Shown: one piece after another, positions 19,384-27,142 of the stretch
Layout of the letters: every line of letters starts with the position of its first letter
Position numbering within the stretch: the stretch's first letter is position 1
Origin: Altericroceibacterium xinjiangense
GTDB lineage: Bacteria; Pseudomonadota; Alphaproteobacteria; Sphingomonadales; Sphingomonadaceae
Direction: 5' to 3'
DNA length: 64,000 nucleotides
NCBI RefSeq assembly: GCF_003958635.1
Contig: NZ_RSEK01000009.1
Location: 61,322-125,321 of the forward strand
Notes under the pieces: model-generated
Seen by the model: the letters and a program-made list of their open reading frames with translations, nothing else
Told to the model about the DNA's origin: nothing
Databases searched by the model: none
Made by a program: the position numbers and the translations under genes

Positions 19384-20271
19384 TCATTGTTGTGGTGTAG
19401 GCCGGCTGTCCAGAAGATCTCCGTAGAGCAGCATGTCGGCGAACGGTACGCAGTTGAATTCCATCAGTTCCGCGTTCGGTTCGATGTGCCGATAGAGAAC
19501 CATCGACATCTTCCAGGGCCTTGAATACACCGACGGATCGCTGATCGTTGCTTCGTACTGCATGTGGGCGTTGCCGATCGGGGTGAACCGTTCAACCACC
19601 GTAGCCGTGTTGGTCAGGTAGTTGCCCGTGCGGTCCAGCCAAGTCACGCCCGGGTAAGTGCCGCCACCAGGGGCGATCATGTCTCCGGGACTCTGCGACA
19701 AGGTGGTGACCACCAGAGTGTCTCCTTCCCAGGTACCGTACGAAGTACCCATCCAGGTATCTATTGCCGGAATCCCGATGTCTCCCATCTGAATGGCACG
19801 GTTCGCACCGTGATATTCATAGGCCATCAGAATGTCGTCGTTGCCGCCCTGGATGATCTGGAAAGGATAATCCATGTAAGTGGCCCGGGGAATACCAGGC
19901 AGGTAGCAAGCCGCTTCGGGATCGTACTGCGGTGCCCGGGTACGGTTTTCTTCGCGCCGCTCCCGTGCTTCGGGAAGGTAGGGGATGAGACCGCCTTCCA
20001 CGACACCTCGCCCGGCCGGGATCGCTGCAATCGCGCCCATTTCGCGTTCCGCACCCGGCGAAGGTGCCGTCTGCGCGGAATGCGGCTCAAGATCGTAGTT
20101 GGCAGTGTTCATTACCTGCCAGATCCCGTTGATGTTCGGGCGGCCGGCAATGCGATCCGGCCGCTGCGGTTGTTGCGTGGCAGCCGGAGCATTCCCCGCC
20201 TGCTGCGCCATGGCTGAAGTGCCCGTCAAAAGAAAAGCCACACCCGCGGCAGCTGTCAAAAACCTGTTCAT
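19384..20271 (-). CDS. Exported protein of unknown function, paired with PQQ dehydrogenase 1
   Basis: The 295-residue protein has a Sec signal (RFLTAAAGVAFLLTGTSAMA, cut before QQ). The mature part includes RPNINGIWQVMNTANYDLEPH, DYPFQIIQGGNDDILMAYEY, TWMGTSYGTWEGDTLVVTT, VERFTP and ISDPSVYSRPWKMSM, ending with an EFNCVPF segment. These landmarks are shared with the exported protein at 25876-27018, so the two are paralogs, each encoded right after a PQQ dehydrogenase. Beta-rich and without known catalytic motifs, it may be a periplasmic binding or chaperone-like partner. The gene starts 18 bp after the dehydrogenase stop. Confidence 0.85.
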   Translation of the reverse strand: MNRFLTAAAGVAFLLTGTSAMAQQAGNAPAATQQPQRPDRIAGRPNINGIWQVMNTANYDLEPHSAQTAPSPGAEREMGAIAAIPAGRGVVEGGLIPYLPEARERREENRTRAPQYDPEAACYLPGIPRATYMDYPFQIIQGGNDDILMAYEYHGANRAIQMGDIGIPAIDTWMGTSYGTWEGDTLVVTTLSQSPGDMIAPGGGTYPGVTWLDRTGNYLTNTATVVERFTPIGNAHMQYEATISDPSVYSRPWKMSMVLYRHIEPNAELMEFNCVPFADMLLYGDLLDSRPTPQQ

Positions 20272-20289
20272 TCCCCGCATCCCTCCTCG

Positions 20290-22251
20290 TTAGCTTCCCT
20301 GTCCAGGAAGCGCATAGGCTATCATGGTGCCGCCGGCATTGATGGCGACATACTGTTTTCCGCTGCGCGCCCGATAGCTCATCGGGTTGGCGTTGGCGCT
20401 GTTGTCCAGCCGGGCTTCCCACAGCTGTTTGCCCGTGGTCGCGTCAAAGGCGCGGAACCGCTTGTCGTTGGTCGCGCCCACGAACACGAGGCCACCCGCT
20501 GTCACGGTCGGCCCGGCGCTGCCGGTGTCCCCCTGAAGCTGGCGGTCTTCCGGCAAGCCTTCCACCAGCCCGAGCGGCACGGCCCACTTGATCTCGCCCG
20601 TATTGGCATCGACTGCGGTAAGGCGCGCCCAGGGGCCCTTGTAGCATGGAGCCGTCGGTCCGACCGGGCGAGCCTTTTCATCGTACTTCCCGCTGATCGG
20701 CGCGGAGAAGGAGAAGAACGGTCCCTTTCCGTCGACGCTCGCCCGGTCGTACTCGGCCGTTTCCGTCGCATCGAAGCTGTACTGGACGCCGGGCTCAACC
20801 TTTTCGACCCAGCCGACAAGCGACGTGTCGTGCGCGTTGACATAGACCATGCCCGTGGTCGGATCGGCGGCCGGGCCGCCCCAGTTCACGCCGCCGATGC
20901 CGCCTGGCAACTGGATCGTGGAACGAGGCGGAGCGCCCCGCTCCTGAAACAGGAAGGGCGTGAACGGGCCGACGTTGTAGAACCCACCCGCTTTGTCCCA
21001 CATCGCCTGGCAGGCGGCGGCATGCTCGGCCGTGGTATCCTGGGCAGTCACCATATCCGCCTTCGTCATCGACACGCGGCTGAGCGGCGGCGTCTTGACC
21101 GGGAAGGGCTGCGTCGGATGGTAGTATTCACCCGGGACGTCACCTCGGGGGACAGGACGCTCCTCCACCGGCAGCACCGGTTCCCCAGTGACGCGGTTCA
21201 GTTCGAAGAAGTAGCTGGTCTTGCCGACGTGGGCGATGATCGGCTTCGTTTCGCCATCGATCGTCACGTTGATCAGCGATCCGGCGCTGGGCATGTCCGC
21301 ATCCCACAAATCGTGGTGCACGGTCTGGAAGTGCCACAAGTACTTGCCCGTCTTGGCATCGACCGCGACCAGCGAGTTGCTGAACAGGTTCGAACCCGGC
21401 GCATCGCCGCGCCAGTAGTTGGGGGCAGCACTGCTGATCGGAAGATAGGCGATCCCGCGCTGGGTATCCACCGGAGCCATGAAGGCCCACATGTTGGCCC
21501 CCGACCGGCCTTTCCACCCATTGCCCCATGTTTCGTTGTAGGGCTGGCCTTCCTGCGGGACTGTCTGGAATTCCCACAGCTTCGCGCCGGTAAGGAGATC
21601 GAACGCGCGCGGATTGCCCGGTGGGCCGATCGGGTTTTCCATCGTCGCCGCGCCAATGATTGCCACGTTGTCGTAGATCGTCGGGGTTCCGCCGTAGGGT
21701 ACGCCCACGTCAATGTACCCGCCTTCGCCGAACGCCTGCACCGGCTGCCCGGTGGCGGCGTCAAGCTGGAGCAGGCCCGACCCGATCATCACCACGATGC
21801 GCGGCGCGTGCTGCGCGTCGCCCGGCCAGTATCCGACGCCGCGGCCCGAGATGGTGTTGCGCGGATTGTCCGCATCGCGCGGCTGCTCGAACGTCCAGAT
21901 TTCCTGGCCACTTGCCGCGTCCAAAGCGATCACGCGGTTCCCGGCAGGGAAGTACATCACGCCGTCGATCACCAGTGGAACCGCGGTGTTGTACCCCCTC
22001 ATCGGGTAGGCCCAGACCTGCTGCAAGCCCGCGACATTGGCACGGTTGATCTCGTTCAGCGGAGAATAGCGAGTGGCCGCAAGGTCGCGATTGATAGTCC
22101 GCCAGTCGCCTTCCGGCAGGACGGCGGCCGCAGCGAGCGCCGGTACCGAAGCTTCAGGCAGCACTCCGAGAGGCGCAGTCTGCGTGCTGGCGCAGGCCCC
22201 CACGGCGATAGCCATGATTGCCGGAAATCCAAGCCGTGCAGCTGCCCGCAT
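20290..22251 (-). CDS. PQQ-dependent dehydrogenase 1, lipoprotein (glucose-dehydrogenase-like catalytic domain)
   Basis: This 653-residue protein has a lipobox (AIAVGAC, Cys20), so it is anchored to a periplasmic membrane face. The rest is an eight-bladed propeller of PQQ repeats: SPLNEINRANVAGLQQVWAY, ALDAASGQEIWTF, LDAATGQPVQAFG, VDAKTGKYLWHFQ, FDATTGKQLWEAR. HFQTVHHDLWDADMPS and ELNRVTGEPVLPVEERPVP resemble the catalytic domain of membrane glucose/polyol dehydrogenases (Gcd/quinate type). The N-terminal membrane-spanning domain of Gcd is absent. There is no CxxCH, so electrons must leave to a separate carrier. It should oxidise an alcohol, polyol or sugar. It heads an operon with the unknown exported protein and DUF6152, and a duplicated palindrome lies 55 bp upstream. 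Confidence 0.93.
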   Translation of the reverse strand: MRAAARLGFPAIMAIAVGACASTQTAPLGVLPEASVPALAAAAVLPEGDWRTINRDLAATRYSPLNEINRANVAGLQQVWAYPMRGYNTAVPLVIDGVMYFPAGNRVIALDAASGQEIWTFEQPRDADNPRNTISGRGVGYWPGDAQHAPRIVVMIGSGLLQLDAATGQPVQAFGEGGYIDVGVPYGGTPTIYDNVAIIGAATMENPIGPPGNPRAFDLLTGAKLWEFQTVPQEGQPYNETWGNGWKGRSGANMWAFMAPVDTQRGIAYLPISSAAPNYWRGDAPGSNLFSNSLVAVDAKTGKYLWHFQTVHHDLWDADMPSAGSLINVTIDGETKPIIAHVGKTSYFFELNRVTGEPVLPVEERPVPRGDVPGEYYHPTQPFPVKTPPLSRVSMTKADMVTAQDTTAEHAAACQAMWDKAGGFYNVGPFTPFLFQERGAPPRSTIQLPGGIGGVNWGGPAADPTTGMVYVNAHDTSLVGWVEKVEPGVQYSFDATETAEYDRASVDGKGPFFSFSAPISGKYDEKARPVGPTAPCYKGPWARLTAVDANTGEIKWAVPLGLVEGLPEDRQLQGDTGSAGPTVTAGGLVFVGATNDKRFRAFDATTGKQLWEARLDNSANANPMSYRARSGKQYVAINAGGTMIAYALPGQGS

Positions 22252-22721
22252 CCTCTATCCCCACCCGTTTTCTCAAGGCCCGCCGCACCGCGGGTAAGCC
22301 TCTTGTTGATTCTGTCCTAGACACAGATTGATTCTGTCCTAGACAGGGGCCGTAGTTTTGGCAATGTTTAGTTGCCTGCGCAAGGCGCGGCTCGTGGGAC
22401 AGGACGCTGCGGGGGAGGCTGTTCGGCTTCAGACCGGCACTGTTCCGCCGTTCGCGCCGGCTACCGGCTGCGTTGTCCGGCGCGTGCGACTCGTCTGTTC
22501 GCGCGCCCGTGGAGCGCAGGGGCAGGGCCGCTCTGCCGGCGCGGACTTTTGACTGTTGGACTTGGGGAACAAAGAATTTGAGCGTTTGATCCGCTTCGAG
22601 ACGGAACCGCCACTTGGCTGCTCAAAGCGGGAGGAGTAGCGGGGTTCGAAGCGAACACGAACGCTAAGAAACGGGGAGGGCGCGCCAAGGCGCAGCGCCC
22701 AAAATGAAGGGATCACTTGCG
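22252..22721. other. Divergent intergenic region
   Basis: This 470-bp stretch separates the divergent PQQ dehydrogenase 1 and membrane-protein operons. It holds the duplicated operator-like repeat near its left end. Frames in the remainder are Arg/Ala-rich and overlap in several phases, so I call no gene. AAGGGA at about 22707-22712 is the likely ribosome site for ATG 22722. Confidence 0.6.
22306..22345. promoter_or_regulatory. Duplicated palindromic operator-like site
   Basis: The 18-bp sequence TTGATTCTGTCCTAGACA occurs twice, at 22306-22323 and 22328-22345, exactly 22 bp apart, about two helical turns. Each copy contains the palindrome TGTC-CTA-GACA, the form of many TetR-type operators. 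A second overlapping dyad (TCTGT...ACAGA, 22311-22327) is present in the first copy. The site is 55 bp upstream of the PQQ dehydrogenase 1 start and about 380 bp before the divergent membrane-protein pair. Confidence 0.75.
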
Positions 22722-23264
22722 ATGTCGCTATCCGACTTGCTGTACAATTTTACCGAGTGGTTGCGCGGTACATGGCTGACGGAGTTTGCGCTCTCGATTT
22801 CAGACACGTCGCTCAGCTTCTGGATCGTTACTAACTTCTGGTCGATCCCGATCTTCCAGACGATCCACATTCTTTCAATCGCGGCAGCGTTCAGCGCGAC
22901 GTTCATGTTCAGCCTGCGCATCTTCGGCATCGCCGGCGGATCGCGCACCATTGCGCAGAACAGCAGGCGATACCTGCCATGGGCCTGGTGGGGACTTCTG
23001 TTCCTGGCCATCAGCGGCATCCTCATGATCATCGGCGAACCCGTGCGCGAGCTGATCAATCCGTGGTTCTGGATCAAGATGGTGGCCATCGTCGTGCTGA
23101 TCGTGCTCAGCATCTGGTTTCAGACGCGCACGATCCGCAGCGCTGCTGCGGCGCCTTCGCCCTGGGTTGCAAGCTCTGCGGTGAAGGGCGGGGCGATCGC
23201 CTTGCTCATCCTGTGGTGCTTCGTGATCTATTGCGGCCGCTTCATCGCTTACGCGCCGGTTTAA
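22722..23264 (+). CDS. Multi-pass membrane protein (DUF6644/DUF2214-like), first of a pair
   Basis: A 180-residue protein has about four to five hydrophobic helices: IPIFQTIHILSIAAAFSATFMFSL, WWGLLFLAISGILMIIG, FWIKMVAIVVLIVLSIWF and GGAIALLILWCFVIYCGRF. A His in the first of these helices (TIHIL), and a matching one in the paralog (TLHVIF), are the sort of residue that can ligate heme b, though that is untested. AAGGGA precedes ATG 22722 at good distance; ATG 22704 is an alternative six codons upstream. It is divergent from PQQ dehydrogenase 1 and followed ten bases later by a paralog. I suggest, without proof, a role in passing electrons from the periplasmic dehydrogenases into the membrane. 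Confidence 0.82.
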   Translation: MSLSDLLYNFTEWLRGTWLTEFALSISDTSLSFWIVTNFWSIPIFQTIHILSIAAAFSATFMFSLRIFGIAGGSRTIAQNSRRYLPWAWWGLLFLAISGILMIIGEPVRELINPWFWIKMVAIVVLIVLSIWFQTRTIRSAAAAPSPWVASSAVKGGAIALLILWCFVIYCGRFIAYAPV

Positions 23265-23274
23265 GGGGGAAATC

Positions 23275-23781
23275 ATGATTCTCGAATCACTCTGGCGGAG
23301 CCTTGAAACCTCTGCCGTCGGCGAATTCGTCGCCACCAACTCCTGGGCGTTTCCAACGCTGGAAACCCTGCACGTGATCTTTCTGGTCACGGTTGTCGGC
23401 ACAGTGGCCATCATGGACCTGCGGTTGCTGGGCCTGGCGTCCAACCAGACCGCGGTCACGGAAATGTCGCGCGACACGTTGCCCTGGACCTGGGTCGGCT
23501 TCGTGGGCGCGGCGATCACCGGCGGGCTGCTGTTCGTCAGCAAATCGACCACGTACGTCATCAATCCCTATTTTCAGATCAAGATGATCCTGCTGGTCTT
23601 GGCCGGGCTCAATATGGCTATTTTCCATGTGTTTACCTGGCGGACGGTATCTACCTGGGATTCCGAAACCGCAGTCCCGCTGGGCGGGAAGATTGCAGGA
23701 CTGCTCTCGCTGATCTTCTGGGTTCTGGTGGTGTTCTTCGGCCGTGCGATCGGCTTCACGCTGGGCATGTTCTACGTCTGA
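23275..23781 (+). CDS. Multi-pass membrane protein (DUF6644/DUF2214-like), second of a pair
   Basis: A 168-residue protein has the same plan as its upstream neighbour: an amphipathic start (ESLWRSLETSAVGEFVATNSWAFPTLETLHVIFLV), helices around VGFVGAAITGGLLFVS, IKMILLVLAGLNMAIFHVF and LLSLIFWVLVVFFGRAIGF. Shared landmarks with the neighbour are the FPT/IPIF-[LQ]T-[LI]H motif before the first long helix, INPYFQIKM against INPWFWIKM, and a final FxGRxI. The two are tandem paralogs and may form a heterodimer. AAGGGGGAAATC precedes the ATG. A strong terminator follows at 23804-23842. Function unknown. Confidence 0.82.
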   Translation: MILESLWRSLETSAVGEFVATNSWAFPTLETLHVIFLVTVVGTVAIMDLRLLGLASNQTAVTEMSRDTLPWTWVGFVGAAITGGLLFVSKSTTYVINPYFQIKMILLVLAGLNMAIFHVFTWRTVSTWDSETAVPLGGKIAGLLSLIFWVLVVFFGRAIGFTLGMFYV

Positions 23782-23803
23782 TACGCGCACGACAGTGCCA
23801 ACG

Positions 23804-23842
23804 AAAAGGCCCCGTTCCTTCGCGGAACGGGGCCTTTCTTTT
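23804..23842. terminator. Bidirectional Rho-independent terminator
   Basis: AAAGGCCCCGTTCC and GGAACGGGGCCTTT form a long perfect stem around a TTCGC-type loop, with A and T runs on the two sides (AAAA before, TCTTTT after). It lies between the convergent membrane-protein pair and the carboxylesterase gene and should serve both. Confidence 0.92.
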
Positions 23843-23860
23843 GTCTCGAGAAAGGGGAAG

Positions 23861-25531
23861 CTACTTGGCCCCGCCGGGACCCGCCAGCGAAAGCGGTCCC
23901 GCCACATCGCGCTGGTACATCCGCTTGTACAGATCGATCCGCGGCTGGCTGATCCACTCGCCCCGGCCGGACCTTCCATCGGCATCGAGGACCATCACCT
24001 CCGTCGGCCCCAGAGCATCGACCCGCGGCCATTCGGGCAAGCCCGCGCCGTTCGGGTTGCCGGTCCGGGCGAAGTTGACCCAGTACGAAGAGACGAGATC
24101 GGCCAGAGCCTCTTCCCGTGGATTGCCGGCCATCAGCTTGACCGAGCTCTGCCCGGGGAAGGTGCGCGGGGCCGCGAGGTTGTCGAACACGTACGGGATT
24201 TCGGCCGTGTGCGCCGCGCCAAGATCGGGTGCGCCGGGATCGTACGGCGGCCGGTGCTTGAACCAGTAGAGCCACGCATCCTGTCCGACCCGGGCCTGGC
24301 TTTCTGCGAACAGGCGCATGTGCCAGGCAAGCGTGTCGGAGAACGGCTCCATCGCCACCAGTTTGGCAGCGGCATCATCGTTCGCCGGATAAGCAGCCAG
24401 ACCGAGTTCCGCCAGGTCGCCCCAGCGTTGCGCAGCCGTCTTGGTCCAGTTTTCCAGCGTCATCGGCGGACCGAAGGCGGCGGTGAAGGAACCTTCTTCG
24501 GCATTTGAGCCAACCAGGACGTCCACCTTGTTCTGCCGCCCTTCGGCGAAGGTCTTGGACAAGTCCTCAGGGATGATCCACCCGTCGACGATCATACCTT
24601 GGCCGCGGATCTGGTTGAACACTTCCTTCGCCGGAAGCGCACGCAATTCAGCCAGAGACGTGGCGCCGATCTTCTGCGCAGCTTCAAGGGTGCGCTTCTC
24701 GGCATCTTCGCGCGCGACCATCTTGGCGATACCAAGGCCCATCCAGCCGCCGCTTTCGGAAATGGCCCGCTCAAACAAACCGTCGGCGACAGGCGACCCA
24801 ACCAGTCCGGCATCCATCGCCGCCCCGGCGGATTCCCCGAAGATGGTCACGTTGTTCGGATCGCCGCCGAATGCAGCAATGTTGTTCTTCACCCACTGCA
24901 GCGCGGCGACTGCATCGCCGAGGGCCTGGTTGCCCGAGGCGTTGTGCGGCGACTCTGCGTTAAGCTCCGGATGCGACAGGAAACCAAGGGAGCCGACCCG
25001 GTAGTTGAAGGTGACAAGGACCACATCCTTCGCGGCTAGGTTGTCGCCATAGCTGAAGGGCGAGGATCCGGCCCCTTCGTTGTAGGCCCCGCCATAGAGC
25101 CAGACCATCACCGGCAACTTCTCGCTTCCGCTGTCTGCCGGAGTCCAGACGTTGAGATAGAGGCAATCCTCCGACATCGACGGAGAATCCGGGAAGTCGG
25201 TGGCCGGATTGACCCGGCCTTCGCCAGGCGGCTGGATACAGACGTTGCCGAACGTGTCGCCCGGGCGAACGCCCTGCCAGGCGCTGGCAGGCTGCGGCAT
25301 CTTCCACCGCAAGTTGCCGACAGGCGGCGCGGCGAAGGGAATGCCCTTGAACACGGTCACTCCGTCGACTGCTCCCGGAACGCCGGAGACCAGCCCCTTG
25401 TCGGTGCGGACGGGGTTGTCCAGCAGAGATGCTGGGTTGGGAGCGCTCGCGATCGTCTGCGGCGTGCAGGCGCCCGTGGCGATCAGGGTTGCGGTAAGGG
25501 CAGCGCAAAGGGCGCGAGTTTTGAGTTTCAT
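23861..25531 (-). CDS. Type B carboxylesterase, exported lipoprotein
   Basis: The 556-residue alpha/beta hydrolase begins with a lipoprotein signal (ALTATLIATGAC, Cys22). Family landmarks follow in order: VFKGIPFAAPPVGNLRW, SEDCLYLNVWTP, the oxyanion-hole motif LYGGAY, NVTIFGESAGA with the nucleophilic Ser, and a C-terminal His in GAAHTAEIPYVFDN. Such enzymes hydrolyse carboxylic esters; an exported one would act on an ester before or during uptake. ATG 25531 (MKLKTRAL) is chosen because it opens the signal peptide; the longer frame to 25675 runs through a terminator. The gene lies between the first two PQQ units but has terminators on both sides, so it is probably transcribed alone. Confidence 0.93.
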   Translation of the reverse strand: MKLKTRALCAALTATLIATGACTPQTIASAPNPASLLDNPVRTDKGLVSGVPGAVDGVTVFKGIPFAAPPVGNLRWKMPQPASAWQGVRPGDTFGNVCIQPPGEGRVNPATDFPDSPSMSEDCLYLNVWTPADSGSEKLPVMVWLYGGAYNEGAGSSPFSYGDNLAAKDVVLVTFNYRVGSLGFLSHPELNAESPHNASGNQALGDAVAALQWVKNNIAAFGGDPNNVTIFGESAGAAMDAGLVGSPVADGLFERAISESGGWMGLGIAKMVAREDAEKRTLEAAQKIGATSLAELRALPAKEVFNQIRGQGMIVDGWIIPEDLSKTFAEGRQNKVDVLVGSNAEEGSFTAAFGPPMTLENWTKTAAQRWGDLAELGLAAYPANDDAAAKLVAMEPFSDTLAWHMRLFAESQARVGQDAWLYWFKHRPPYDPGAPDLGAAHTAEIPYVFDNLAAPRTFPGQSSVKLMAGNPREEALADLVSSYWVNFARTGNPNGAGLPEWPRVDALGPTEVMVLDADGRSGRGEWISQPRIDLYKRMYQRDVAGPLSLAGPGGAK

Positions 25532-25574
25532 CGTTCGTCTGTGTCCCGCTTTCGGACCGCAACGGCGGTCATCT

Positions 25575-25610
25575 GAAAGAAAGGGGCCCGCAGCATGCGC
25601 TGCGAGCCCC
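25575..25610 (-). terminator. Rho-independent terminator of the PQQ dehydrogenase 2 operon
   Basis: Read on the minus strand, GGGGCTCGCAGC-GCAT-GCTGCGGGCCCC forms a stem with one mismatch and is followed by TTTCTTTC. It lies 265 bp downstream of the exported protein gene that stops at 25876 and upstream of the carboxylesterase start, so it separates the two units. Confidence 0.75.
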
Positions 25611-25875
25611 GCGTTGTGTACAAGTGGCGATTGAAGGAAGCTTCGGCCGGTTTGTCGCCAGTGCGGCAGGCGCACGCGCGGAGATACAGACAGCCCGAAG
25701 TCCGGGACCCGATCTCATCCTCTGCTCCCTCTATCCGGCCACCGCGCGTTCGCTGGCATTCCCCTACGGTCAGGTTGACCCGGTTCGCGCGGTCTTGTGC
25801 CGAACTGCCCCTTCACGTCCTGTTGCGCTTCTACCGGATCGCGCGGGTTCACGCGCGATCCGATGAAACAGGAGG

Positions 25876-27018
25876 TTACTCGCTGCCTGCCGGCTGCGCC
25901 TCGGTACCCTGCGCCCGCATGGCGCGCGAGGAGTTGACGTAGTTGCGCAGCTGCACGTTGCCTTCGTTGCAGGCGTACTCGAAGAACTCGTATTCCGAAT
26001 TACGCTCCCAGTCGGCGCGGACGGTCCACGGCGCGGTCCAGTACACGGGATCGGAATAGGTCATCTCGTAGGTGATCGTGTCCTCGTCGACCATGGTCAG
26101 CCGCTCCACCACCTTGGCTTGCTCGCTCATCGGGATCGTGTTGTTCGGCGGGGCGCCGATCGTCGCCATGTTGAGCGGGGAGGCAGCGCGCTTCAGGTAG
26201 TCGTCGCTCGCACTGTCGCCGGCGACGATGTTGGTCGTTTCGATGACGAAGGTGTTGCCTTCCCAGTGGCCGCGGCTGGAGCCCATCCACTTCTTAACCT
26301 GGTCGGGCAGCGGCGCCACTTTGTCGCCGATCGGAATGATCCGGGAATCGTGGATCATCTCAAGGTCGAGCACGAAATAGCCGGGCGCCTGCCAGATGCG
26401 GATGCCGTTGTTGTAGCGGAACGGCAGCATCGAGGCGGGAAAACCGCGGCTGATGCAGCGATCCCAGCTGTCGAAGTCGGTGACCCAGTCAAAGCTCTGG
26501 CCTTCGACCCAGCTTGAGCGACCCGCCGCCTGGAGCCGCTTGCCCTCAGGCGTTAGCTCCGGCAGGCGGCCGTTCAGCGGGCTGACCAGCAGGGAGGTGC
26601 GGCGACCGGCGCCGGTCATCTCGACCCAGTTGCCGAGGCCCAGCTTGTTGTTCTCGGTCTCGGCCTGCGCCGCGCCGCGCGAACGCTCCATGCGAGCTTC
26701 GCGGTCGGCGAATTCCTCGTCCGTCAGCCAGACACGGTTGCCCTGGGCCTCGGTCCGCTGCAGCGGCAGACCGCCGATGCTGTCGATCGGCCACATGCCG
26801 CGGAAATCGGGATCGCCCCACTCGGTCTTTTTCGGCTCAAAATTGGTCGGAACCGGCGGGAGGTAGTCGAGCCGATCGCTGTAGGGGAACTCCTGGCTCG
26901 CCTGGACATCCTGGCTGACCTGTGCGCTGGCGGGGGCCAGACCGATGGTGCCGCACATTGCGGCGAGCGCAAGCGCCGAGGCGCCGATGGTTCTGAGCGT
27001 ATTGGAACGGGATTTCAT
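25876..27018 (-). CDS. Exported protein of unknown function, paired with PQQ dehydrogenase 2
   Basis: The 380-residue protein starts at ATG 27018 after GGAGCAC, with a long signal peptide (TIGASALALAAMCGTIGLAPASA). The mature domain has KKTEWGDPDFRGMWPIDSIGG, then CISRGFPASMLPF, GYFVLDLEMIHDSRIIPIG, WMGSSRGHWEGNTFVIETT, VVERLTMVDEDTITYEMTYSD and a final FEYACNEGN. The WMG-S-G-WEG-T, VER-T and SDP-PW landmarks are shared with the exported protein at 19384-20271, so they form one family with a longer N-terminal part here. No catalytic motif is recognised. It follows PQQ dehydrogenase 2 by 124 bp on the same strand. The longer frame to 27363 overlaps that dehydrogenase gene and is rejected. Confidence 0.85.
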   Translation of the reverse strand: MKSRSNTLRTIGASALALAAMCGTIGLAPASAQVSQDVQASQEFPYSDRLDYLPPVPTNFEPKKTEWGDPDFRGMWPIDSIGGLPLQRTEAQGNRVWLTDEEFADREARMERSRGAAQAETENNKLGLGNWVEMTGAGRRTSLLVSPLNGRLPELTPEGKRLQAAGRSSWVEGQSFDWVTDFDSWDRCISRGFPASMLPFRYNNGIRIWQAPGYFVLDLEMIHDSRIIPIGDKVAPLPDQVKKWMGSSRGHWEGNTFVIETTNIVAGDSASDDYLKRAASPLNMATIGAPPNNTIPMSEQAKVVERLTMVDEDTITYEMTYSDPVYWTAPWTVRADWERNSEYEFFEYACNEGNVQLRNYVNSSRAMRAQGTEAQPAGSE

Positions 27019-27142
27019 TGCGTGTGCTCCTGTGCGCGGACGTGCCGGCCCGCTGATGTGGTGGCGGACATGCAGCCCGCCCATGCTCTGGTTTCCGTGT
27101 CCTGCGTTTCCGGCGGCAGCGCCGCCGGATTTTCGCGGTCCC

